A DNA stretch of 64,000 nucleotides from Eledone cirrhosa (Eukaryota; Mollusca; Cephalopoda; Octopoda; Eledonidae): NCBI GenBank assembly GCA_964016885.1, contig OZ024740.1, positions 4,244,336 to 4,308,335 of the forward strand, written 5' to 3'. The notes under the pieces are model-generated. The model ran no database searches. It saw only the letters and a program-made list of their open reading frames with translations, and was not told the origin of the DNA. The position numbers and the translations under genes are program-made. Below, in pieces: positions 9,620-17,072 of the stretch. How positions within the stretch are numbered: position 1 is the stretch's first letter; every line of letters begins with the position of its first letter.

Positions 9620-11362
9620 ATGGACGGAATTTTCACATCTCATCCTAACGTGAAAGCCACACCCCCTAAGAAAGGTGATACAGAGAAGCTAGAAGCACAA
9701 GGCTCTAAGTCTTCCCTCCTGACTTCTGCAAAAGAAACATGGAACACGGAAATAAAAGAAAAACTTGAAAAAATGGGTGAAAACCCAGAAAGTCACATAA
9801 ACGCAGACAAAAACAACAACGACAATAACAGCAATAGTCACAACACCAACCAAGGAAAAAATAACGATAACACCAAACAAAGCGAACCCACTACTGGTAC
9901 CTCCTTTGCACAGGCGGTCCGGAAAACACAAACCTGCAAGCAACTGGACATTACAACTCTGAGAGAAAAGATGAAGGAAGCGAAACAGTATGTAACTTTC
10001 AAAGAAGGAGGAGACTTCACAATCACCTCCCCACAAGAAATCAAAAGAGACACGACGCTAAGAACGATATCTTTCAGAACAATTTCCAACATAACAAGGA
10101 AACCAACTCAATTATCCCAAAAAGAGATTGAGCTGGTCCTAAAAAATGTGTGGAGTGATATATCGTTCATACAAAAAGGGCCACTCTATGGGAATATAAC
10201 GGTCCTAATGAAGGATCAATTGACGGCCAGGAAATACTCTGTGGCACCAATTGTTTCCAAGCTACATACATTTTTCCCCACATATTTAGGGAAAAGAACG
10301 CAGAAGATAAGGGTCTCCGGAATCCGGCCAAATGCATGCATTTCCTGGGTACTAACAGGGTTTTTAGAAGACGAGGACGGAATCCTCTCAGTAGGAGAAG
10401 TCACCACAGACGTTTTCGGCGGTTTGAGCGTGGAGGTTCTGGTCCAAATGAGACCAGAACGAATCGCTAGAATACCACAGAGGGTGTCCCTCGATGGAGA
10501 AACATTTATATATATTTCAGCCGAGGGTAGGAGGCCCATATGTTACTACTGTTCAAGCAGGGGTCATCTAAGGGCTGCTTGTCCTCAATTGACAAAAAAA
10601 AAGGCTCTTTTGCCTACACCCCACACACCGCCACCACCACCACCACCAACACCTCCACCACCACCACCACCACCACAACAACAACAAAAACAACAGGGAA
10701 AAATAACACAAGACACGGCCCCACCCAAAACAACTCCCAAAACACACACAAATACAACAAAACCCCAAAATACACCACTACCCGACAGCACGGACGAGGA
10801 CCCAGCGGAAACGGCACCTAGTGACGAAGAGGGGGAACCCTTCCAACCTGTAAAAAGGAAAAAAAGAAAGCACCACTCAAACATAAACGAAACAAACACA
10901 CAACCACCAACAAAAACAAAACAAACAGAACAAACAAAATCCGCCCCACCCCAAAACATAACACATACAACAAAACGTAAGCACACACAAGAACAACAAA
11001 CAAACACAACACAAATAAAACAGTATACATACATTAACACAAATAACAAAGAACTAGTAAAAACAATACACAAAGACCCTTTGGTGGAAACTGAAGGACA
11101 ATTCTTTGCAAGCGCGGCCAACAAACCGCATTTAAAAATGATAAGACTCCCAATGGACACCTATGCAAAACTAAGAGAGAACTTTCCTGAGGACGTGGGG
11201 AAAACATGTACTCGACCCTATAACCGCGTCCTCTTGAAACGTTTCCCCACCCACACCTCACCAAACACCCCCACTCCACCACAGAACAACACCCCACCAA
11301 ACAACCCCTCCAATACGCCCATGGATATTGTGCAACCGGCTCCTCAGGAGCCGAACAGGTAG
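9620..11362 (+). CDS. LINE ORF1 protein with CCHC zinc knuckle (580 aa)
   Basis: Nucleic-acid-binding partner protein of the retrotransposon, expected to coat its RNA. The frame is open further upstream, but the first ATG is at 9620 (AGAAATGG, good context) and I use it. Visible layout: a polar Asn/Lys-rich N-terminal stretch (about residues 50-95); a mixed alpha/beta region (about 105-300) that by analogy with other LINE ORF1 proteins may be RRM-like; one zinc knuckle CX2CX4HX4C at residues 308-321; a proline tract (about 334-352) with one Thr; then a low-complexity Thr/Asn/Lys/Gln-rich tail with a basic patch (KRKKRKHH) that could be a nuclear localization signal. ORF2 starts 21 bases after the stop. 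The proline tract is seven codons longer than in copy B, probably replication slippage. Confidence 0.9.
   Translation: MDGIFTSHPNVKATPPKKGDTEKLEAQGSKSSLLTSAKETWNTEIKEKLEKMGENPESHINADKNNNDNNSNSHNTNQGKNNDNTKQSEPTTGTSFAQAVRKTQTCKQLDITTLREKMKEAKQYVTFKEGGDFTITSPQEIKRDTTLRTISFRTISNITRKPTQLSQKEIELVLKNVWSDISFIQKGPLYGNITVLMKDQLTARKYSVAPIVSKLHTFFPTYLGKRTQKIRVSGIRPNACISWVLTGFLEDEDGILSVGEVTTDVFGGLSVEVLVQMRPERIARIPQRVSLDGETFIYISAEGRRPICYYCSSRGHLRAACPQLTKKKALLPTPHTPPPPPPPTPPPPPPPPQQQQKQQGKITQDTAPPKTTPKTHTNTTKPQNTPLPDSTDEDPAETAPSDEEGEPFQPVKRKKRKHHSNINETNTQPPTKTKQTEQTKSAPPQNITHTTKRKHTQEQQTNTTQIKQYTYINTNNKELVKTIHKDPLVETEGQFFASAANKPHLKMIRLPMDTYAKLRENFPEDVGKTCTRPYNRVLLKRFPTHTSPNTPTPPQNNTPPNNPSNTPMDIVQPAPQEPNR
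11337..11353 (+). promoter_or_regulatory. Perfect stem at the ORF1 end, before ORF2 (copy C)
   Basis: The same 8-bp stem with a one-base centre as in copy B, six bases before the ORF1 stop codon and 30 bases before the ORF2 ATG. It lies inside ORF1 coding sequence, so its conservation between these young copies alone does not prove a function. Confidence 0.45.
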
Positions 11363-11383
11363 GTCCTTCCTCTTTTAACCAAC

Positions 11384-14300
11384 ATGGCTGATATAAGAGT
11401 TGGGTGTCTGAATGTACGTGGCCTGGGACTGTCTTGGAAACAAGGCAAACTTTTAAACGATCTCAGGTCGCATAGAATGGATGTAATGGCTATTTGCGAG
11501 TCCAGGATCAGCAGCGAGCACCAACTGGCGCCCCTCTTCGACGACTTTGAGATCTTCGCATCTCTCTGTCAACCGGGGGGTGGGGGTGGAGTTGTCGTTC
11601 TGCTGCGAAAACACCTGGGCCTCGCCATACAGAAGGTGCACCTGGACCCGGAGGGTCGACTGGTGGTTTTAGACGTCGGCAGTAGTGAAAGTGGAGCCCT
11701 TAGACTAATAGCTGTGTACGCCCCTTTTTGGGCAGCGCGGCCGGAATACTTCCAACGTCTGGAAACTTTTCTGGGAACGTCCCGCTCCTTGCTTTTAGTG
11801 GGGGACTGGAATGGTATCCTGGATGCACGTTGGGACTATGTAGGGGCATGTGCCAATAGAGGGGGGTGTAAAAGCCTCAAAAGGTTAATCGGACGATTTG
11901 ACCTGGCCGATAGATATCGACTAGATTTTCCGACTGTACCACTATGGACGTGGACCAATCGCAGTGGAACATCTAGGTCGTACCTAGATAGGGTCCTAGT
12001 TAGAGAGAACGATAGGGACACATTTAGCTGTCCAAAAATGTTCATGGTTGACTATTCGGATCACAAGTTAGTGACCTGCATAGCCAACCTTGATAGAACC
12101 CATAGACAGGGACCCGGTTACTGGAAGCTGAACTTGTCCTTACCGAGAAGCAAAGCTTACAGTAAACGGATTAGCACGTTAGTTAAGCAGAGTTTGACAG
12201 GGGCAATTGTCAACAACAGGTGGTGGAGCTCTCTTAAGAGAGCAATTAGAATAGAATCGATAGGTTTTAGTCAGGAATTAGCAAGGGATAGGAACAAGAC
12301 GGAAAGGGAATTAGTAGATAGAGTAGAAGAGGCGATTAGGAGTGGCAATGTAGCCGGCGTGCTGGCATCAAGAATGGCCTTAGACCAGTTCTTTGAGGTG
12401 AAGCATGAAGGCTGCGTTGTCAGGAGTAAAATACGTGCTCTGGGTAATGAGGGAGCCAAAGCTGTAAGCTGGGCCCGAGTGACAGAGGCAAAAAGTGGGA
12501 ACAAGTCCACGATTCGGTCTTTGAAGGACCAGGATGGGCGTGTGATCCTTGAACCTGGGCAGATGTGTGCGGCCTTTCAGCGGCACTTTGCACGACTGTT
12601 CGAGAGGGGCGGCGCGCCGGGTGAGACTATGGATTTCAATCCATACCTCGACGGTCTGCCGCGCCTCTCGGACGCGGAGGCGAAGTCCTGCGAAAGGACG
12701 ATTTCAGCTGCTGAGATAGGGGCGGCGCTGAGCCAATGCGGCAAACGCAAATCCCCGGGTCTCGATGGTCTACCATACGAGCTATATGTAGCGATGCCGG
12801 ACTTGTTCTCCGATATCCTCGAAGCGGTCTACTGCAACTGGCAGCAGAACGGGAGAATTCCCAGTTCTGTGACCAAGGGCGTAGTTACGCTGGTGAGGAA
12901 GGATGAGAACAAGGGGGATGACATAAGTAACTTCAGGCCCATAACTCTGCTAAATACAGAGTTAAAGATTTTGGCCAAGGTGTTAGCGAAGAGGTTGGCG
13001 CTTGTCGTTGGAAACCTGGTGGGAGAAGCGCAGACATGCGCAATCCCGTCCAGGTCCATTCACGACAATCTCCACCTTATGCGATACATCATAGAGAGGG
13101 TAGGGAATGAACCCGGCTTTGGTGGGGCCCTGATCAACTTGGATCAATCTAAAGCTTTCGATAGGGTTGACCATCGTTACCTGGATGCGGTGCTCGCGGC
13201 GGCAGGCTTCGGACCCGTTTTCAGGGGTTGGATTGCTGCGATGCACAGCAGCAACGTCTGCTCAAGGGTCAAGGTGAACGGCCACCTCTCGGAGCCGTTC
13301 CAAATCATGCGATCCATCCGACAGGGATGCCCTCTCTCCTCCCTACTGTATGTGCTGGCTCTTGAGCCACTACTGCGGAAGTTGGAGCGGTTGCAGGGCA
13401 TCCCTTTGGAACCGGGATTGCAGAAAGCGGCGTCGGCCTACGCCGATGACGTGACAGTAATGGTGTCGAAAACCTCGCAAATCGGTGAGATCGGCACCTT
13501 ACTGGAGGAATATGAAAGGTTTACAGGAGCCAAGCTGAACCGGGACAAGTCCGTCGGTTTGCAACTCGGAACATGGAGAGGCAAACCGATGCCCTCCAAC
13601 GACGTCGTCGGACGCTGGACGGAGGGCCCGGTGAAGCTGCTTGGGGTCTGGTTCGGACCAGACCTCCAGGTGGAGAAAAACTGGAACGAGGTAACGGCCA
13701 GGGTGTTTGCACTCACCCAGAAGTGGGCCCAGTGCAAACTATCCCTGAAAGGTCGAGCGGAGGTGGCGAATACTTATATAGCATCCGTCATCTACTACCG
13801 CTTGACCGTCGTGCCTTGCCCAGTGAAAAGACTCGCCAAAATGGAGTGCGCGCTGTTCCAATTTCTTTGGAACAAGCGGACCCCTTTGGTGAGGAGATCC
13901 ATCTGCTGTCAACACCCTTCGAAAGGAGGGCTGGGGATGCCGTGGCTACAGATGCGTAAACACGCATTAAGGCTACGGCACCTGCAGGTATTCCTCACCG
14001 GTCAACCGGTGTGGGCCCCGTTTGTGAGGCGAGCCTTTCCCAGACTCGTCTCGCTCACCGAGCTGCAATCCTGGGTCAAGCAAAGACCGAGAAAAGTGGG
14101 CGAGTGGCACATTGAATGTGCCCAGGCGCTCACGGCCCTCTGGAAAGCGGACCCGGCAATCAGTGGAGACTCCACCTCGACATTCTATAGAGGGTTGGTA
14201 CGCAGCAGGTGCGACGATGCTCTCGGAGAAGCTCTAGGCATGGAGGAAGATGAACTGGCCAGTCTGTTCGGTAGGACGTTTGGCCCTGGACCGATGGACA

Positions 14301-14821
14301 ACTTCCAAAAGTCCCTGGCTTGGCAGTGCTACCGAGGGGCTCTACCCGTTCGAGACAAGCTCCACAGGCATGGGAGCCTGGGTAGAGATCCTTTGAATAA
14401 GATCTGTCCGAGATGCGTGCATGATGACGAAACCGTTGCGCACGCATTCGTACACTGCCCAGGCATTGCTGACCTGTGGGGCTATGTGGAAAGACTACTG
14501 TCGAGGGTGGGACCAATCCGGTTGACCACCGAGTCCATTGTCACGATCAAACCGCCTCCCCCTTTCAAAAACGAAGGAGAGGCGGTTTTTCTCTGTGTGG
14601 TAGCCATGGCTAAAGAAGTTGTATGGTGGACGAGGCTGAAAGGGCTGAGGTCAGACACCTTTCTCTCCGGCCAACAACTGGTCCCCTTTTTCAAATACCA
14701 TTTTAAAAGAAGGATCAGAATGGAGAGAGAGGTGCTCTACCCCAGCAAGTTTTATGAAAGGTGGGTGAAAGTAGGGAGAATGGCCAGAGTGAATGGGTCT
14801 TCTCTCTATATCAGCCTGTAG
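11384..14821 (+). CDS. LINE ORF2: apurinic endonuclease + reverse transcriptase + CCHC (1145 aa, intact)
   Basis: Replication protein of the LINE: it should nick the target, then reverse-transcribe element RNA from the nick (target-primed reverse transcription). Start ATG at 11384 with AACATGG context. Residues 1-230 form an exonuclease-endonuclease-phosphatase type endonuclease: N10, E39 (ICES), Y112 (VYAP), D141/N143 (GDWN), SYLDR at 199-203, and D226/H227 (SDH). The RT region spans about 455-760, with SPGLDGLPYE (457-466), FRPITLLN (517-524), catalytic D587 in NLDQSKAFDR, RQGCPLS (646-652), and YADD at 686-689 (D688, D689; bases 13439-13450). The C-terminal part has GGLGMPWLQ and a zinc motif CX2CX8HX4C (C1008, C1011, H1020, C1025). 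The motif order fits the Tx1/L1 group, several members of which are site-specific. It is the only one of the three copies without stops or frameshifts. Confidence 0.94.
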   Translation: MADIRVGCLNVRGLGLSWKQGKLLNDLRSHRMDVMAICESRISSEHQLAPLFDDFEIFASLCQPGGGGGVVVLLRKHLGLAIQKVHLDPEGRLVVLDVGSSESGALRLIAVYAPFWAARPEYFQRLETFLGTSRSLLLVGDWNGILDARWDYVGACANRGGCKSLKRLIGRFDLADRYRLDFPTVPLWTWTNRSGTSRSYLDRVLVRENDRDTFSCPKMFMVDYSDHKLVTCIANLDRTHRQGPGYWKLNLSLPRSKAYSKRISTLVKQSLTGAIVNNRWWSSLKRAIRIESIGFSQELARDRNKTERELVDRVEEAIRSGNVAGVLASRMALDQFFEVKHEGCVVRSKIRALGNEGAKAVSWARVTEAKSGNKSTIRSLKDQDGRVILEPGQMCAAFQRHFARLFERGGAPGETMDFNPYLDGLPRLSDAEAKSCERTISAAEIGAALSQCGKRKSPGLDGLPYELYVAMPDLFSDILEAVYCNWQQNGRIPSSVTKGVVTLVRKDENKGDDISNFRPITLLNTELKILAKVLAKRLALVVGNLVGEAQTCAIPSRSIHDNLHLMRYIIERVGNEPGFGGALINLDQSKAFDRVDHRYLDAVLAAAGFGPVFRGWIAAMHSSNVCSRVKVNGHLSEPFQIMRSIRQGCPLSSLLYVLALEPLLRKLERLQGIPLEPGLQKAASAYADDVTVMVSKTSQIGEIGTLLEEYERFTGAKLNRDKSVGLQLGTWRGKPMPSNDVVGRWTEGPVKLLGVWFGPDLQVEKNWNEVTARVFALTQKWAQCKLSLKGRAEVANTYIASVIYYRLTVVPCPVKRLAKMECALFQFLWNKRTPLVRRSICCQHPSKGGLGMPWLQMRKHALRLRHLQVFLTGQPVWAPFVRRAFPRLVSLTELQSWVKQRPRKVGEWHIECAQALTALWKADPAISGDSTSTFYRGLVRSRCDDALGEALGMEEDELASLFGRTFGPGPMDNFQKSLAWQCYRGALPVRDKLHRHGSLGRDPLNKICPRCVHDDETVAHAFVHCPGIADLWGYVERLLSRVGPIRLTTESIVTIKPPPPFKNEGEAVFLCVVAMAKEVVWWTRLKGLRSDTFLSGQQLVPFFKYHFKRRIRMEREVLYPSKFYERWVKVGRMARVNGSSLYISL

Positions 14822-15058
14822 GTGAAAGAAGAGGAAAAAGCGGAGACGAGGGAAGCACCTACTCTTTGTGCTCCTGAGGAGAAGGGTTACACATTTTTTC
14901 CGGGGTGTGTGCGACCCATGTTAATGCCCCCTCCCTATTGAGGACTTCGTTTGTTGTTGTTATTTCATTGTTATATTTTTGTACTCGTTAATTATATGTA
15001 AACTTCCCCCCTTGTATCTGTCCCTACCTTTTGTGCCCTAGTGGCAAATAAAGAAACC
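14822..15058 (+). other. LINE 3' UTR and polyadenylation signal, copy C
   Basis: About 237 bp from the ORF2 stop to the satellite junction. It contains an inverted repeat CTCCT-G-AGGAG near 14871, T-rich stretches, and at the very end GCCCTAGTGGCAAATAAAGAAACC split as GCCCTAGTGG then CAAATAAAGAAACC. AATAAA sits eight bases before the junction and there is no long poly(A). Copies A (3342-3578) and B (9035-9271) end in the same way. The ending resembles, from memory, the tail of some cephalopod SINEs. Confidence 0.75.
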
Positions 15059-16036
15059 ACTCTATATATACTATTGTATTTTCACAGTAAAGGCTTTACC
15101 TCACATAATATCTCGCATAACATTTACATTACTCTATATATACTATTGTATTTTCACAGTAAAGGCTTTACCTCACATTATATCTCGCATAACATTTACA
15201 TTACTCTATATATACTATTGTATTTTCACAGTAAAGGCTTTACCTCACATTATATCTCGCATAACATTTACATTACTCTATATATACTATTGTATTGTCA
15301 CAGTAAAGGCTTTACCTCACATAATATCTCACATAACATTTACATTACTCTATATATACTATTGTATTTTCACAGTAAAGGCTTTACCTCACATAATATC
15401 TCGCATAACATTTACATTACTCTATATATACTATTGTATTTTCACAGTAAAGGCTTTACCTCACATTATATCTCGCATAACATTTACATTACTCTATATA
15501 TACTATTGTATTTTCACAGTAAAGGCTTTACCTCACATAATATCTCACATAACATTTACATTACTCTATATATACTATTGTATTGTCACAGTAAAGGCTT
15601 TACCTCACATAATATCTCACATAACATTTACATTACTCTATATATACTATTGTATTGTCACAGTAAAGGCTTTACCTCACATATCTCACATAACATTTAC
15701 ATTACTCTATATATACTATTGTATTGTCACAGTAAAGGCTTTACCTCACATATCTCACATAACATTTACATTACTCTATATATACTATTGTATTTTCACA
15801 GTAAAGGCTTTACCTCACATTATATCTCGCATAACATTTACATTACTCTATATATACTATTGTATTTTCACAGTAAAGGCTTTACCTCACATAATATCTC
15901 ACATAACATTTACATTACTCTATATATACTATTGTATTGTCACAGTAATGGCCTTATCTCACATAATATCTCGCATAACATTTACATTACTCTATATATA
16001 CTATTGTATTGTCACAGTAATGGCCTTATCTCACAT
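15059..16036. repeat. 72-bp satellite array, 14 units
   Basis: Tandem units whose TCTATATATA motif recurs at 15061, 15133, 15205, 15277, 15349, 15421, 15493, 15565, 15637, 15706, 15775, 15847, 15919 and 15991. The step is 72 except two steps of 69 (loss of three bases in ACATAATATCTC). Variants include TATT(T/G)TCAC, CACAT(A/T)ATATC and CTC(G/A)CAT; the last two units have AATGGCCTTATC in place of AAAGGCTTTACC. Because 72 and 69 are multiples of three, one frame stays open across the array as a 24-residue repeat (15041-16054); I regard this as incidental. The array adjoins LINE copy C. Confidence 0.95.
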
Positions 16037-16211
16037 GAATCTATGAGATTTTGATATTTATTTTGAGAACAATATCTTAACATAAATATGAGCAGCCAGT
16101 TATGACTGGTTTGAACAGAAAGTGTGACAGAATTCTGGCCTGATACAGCTGATTTAAATGCTAAACAGTTAAATCTAACCAAGGTCAGCTTTGAAGACAA
16201 TAAATACAGAC
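16037..16211. other. Unassigned non-coding DNA between satellite and SINE
   Basis: AT-rich single-copy-looking sequence. A stretch near 16160-16195 (TTAAATCTAACC, AAGGTCAGCTTTG) faintly resembles the core of the nearby SINEs and could be a very old copy. No supported gene. Confidence 0.4.
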
Positions 16212-16345
16212 AGTGAACTAGCAGAGTTTTCAGAGCATTGGATAAAATGCTTTGTGTTTCAGATCTTTGTTATCTGAGTTCAAATCTTGCCAAGGTCAAC
16301 TTTGCCTTTCATCCATTTGGAGGTTGATAAATAAGGTAGAAATCT
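16212..16345 (+). mobile_element. tRNA-derived SINE, diverged copy
   Basis: The sequence begins GTGAACTAGCAGAGTTTTCA (tRNA-like head with an A-box-like region), continues with ATAAAATGCTTTG and the B-box-like GAGTTCAAATCTTG, then AAGGTCAACTTTGCC, TTTCATCC and GGTTGATAAATAAGG. The order matches the tRNA-derived SINE body I recall as common in cephalopods. Several substitutions make it an old, inactive copy. No target-site duplication identified. Confidence 0.7.
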
Positions 16346-16903
16346 AGATGAAGGGATAGGTGGAATTGTTAGAGAGTTGGGAGTTATGCCATCTGATCCA
16401 GCTTCTTACCTCGGTGAAAAGTTTGAGAGTACCTGCGAACAACTTTCAGTGTAATACGTCACTGTGACCAGCACCACCTCAGATGTGGGAGCAGTACACT
16501 ACTGTGGGTCTTAGTTTGTAGGGAGTGATTAATTGACGAGGGTTGAAACTTTTTTTTTCAGCCATAAAGGAACTGACCAGTTAACTGCAGTTGCTGAGAT
16601 GTGGTCCTAGATGTGTTGAAGATGTGTGTCTATGAGATGGCCTAGCATTAAGAGTGACCATGAAAGTCCTAGATGTGTTGAAGATGTGTGTCATATGAGA
16701 TGGTGATTGTGAGGCCTAGCATGAAGGGTGACCATGAAAGCTCAAGTTTTAAAGTACTACTTGCATATAAGCATTTATTTTTGTTTCACTTTGTTTTCCA
16801 TGTAACTAGACCAGCGTTTCTCAACCTTGTTTTTACCACTGTAAAACACTTGAAACAGTTTTCATGGCTCAGGTAACCCATGTATAAAAAATTATTATAT
16901 ATC
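16346..16903. other. Non-coding DNA, no gene seen
   Basis: Single-copy-looking sequence without a supported ORF; a 62-codon open frame here shows no recognisable features. It contains a short local duplication at 16604-16740. Confidence 0.5.
16604..16740. repeat. Local tandem duplication, about 62-bp period
   Basis: GTCCTAGATGTGTTGAAGAT occurs at 16604 and again at 16666, each followed by GTGTGTC, GAGATGG, GCCTAGCAT and GTGACCATGAAAG. The second copy has an extra GTGATTGTGA-like insertion and small changes, so the duplication is not recent. Confidence 0.85.
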
Positions 16904-17054
16904 ATTATTACTCAAAAATGAACTCTGAGTTCAAATCCCGCCGAGGTTGACTTTGCCTTTAATCCTTACGGGGTCGATAAAATAAAGTAGCAGTAATGCA
17001 CTGGGTAATTGCTGGCCTTGTGCCTAAAGTAGAAACAATTATTACTCAAAAATG
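16904..17054 (+). mobile_element. 5'-truncated SINE with 17-bp target-site duplication
   Basis: Insert 16921-17037 starts in the tRNA-like B-box region (GAGTTCAAATCCCGCCGAGG), runs through TTTGCCTTTAATCC and GGGTCGATAAAATAAAG, and ends CTGGCCTTGTGCCTAAAG then TAGAAACA. It is bounded by perfect 17-bp direct repeats ATTATTACTCAAAAATG at 16904-16920 and 17038-17054. The head is missing, as expected for incomplete reverse transcription. The direct repeat shows arrival by target-primed retroposition. Confidence 0.9.
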
Positions 17055-17072
17055 CATTAGCTTATTAATCAC

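Larger units (their letters stand above)
9409..15058 (+). mobile_element. Tx1-like LINE, copy C (complete, both ORFs open)
   Basis: A full-length 5,650-bp copy with the same ends as copy B. It begins CTCGTATACGAG after satellite ...CATAACAT and ends CAAATAAAGAAACC before satellite ACTCTATATATAC. ORF1 (9620-11362) and ORF2 (11384-14821) are both uninterrupted, with endonuclease and RT catalytic residues in place, so it is a candidate for a recently active element. It differs from A and B at scattered positions, for example ATTGCAG against ATTTCAG near 13420 and GGA against TGA at the Gly743 codon. Confidence 0.94.

Noticed and set aside
16212..16345. A tRNA gene
   Set aside because: The tRNA-like head and B-box belong to a diverged SINE; no foldable complete tRNA.
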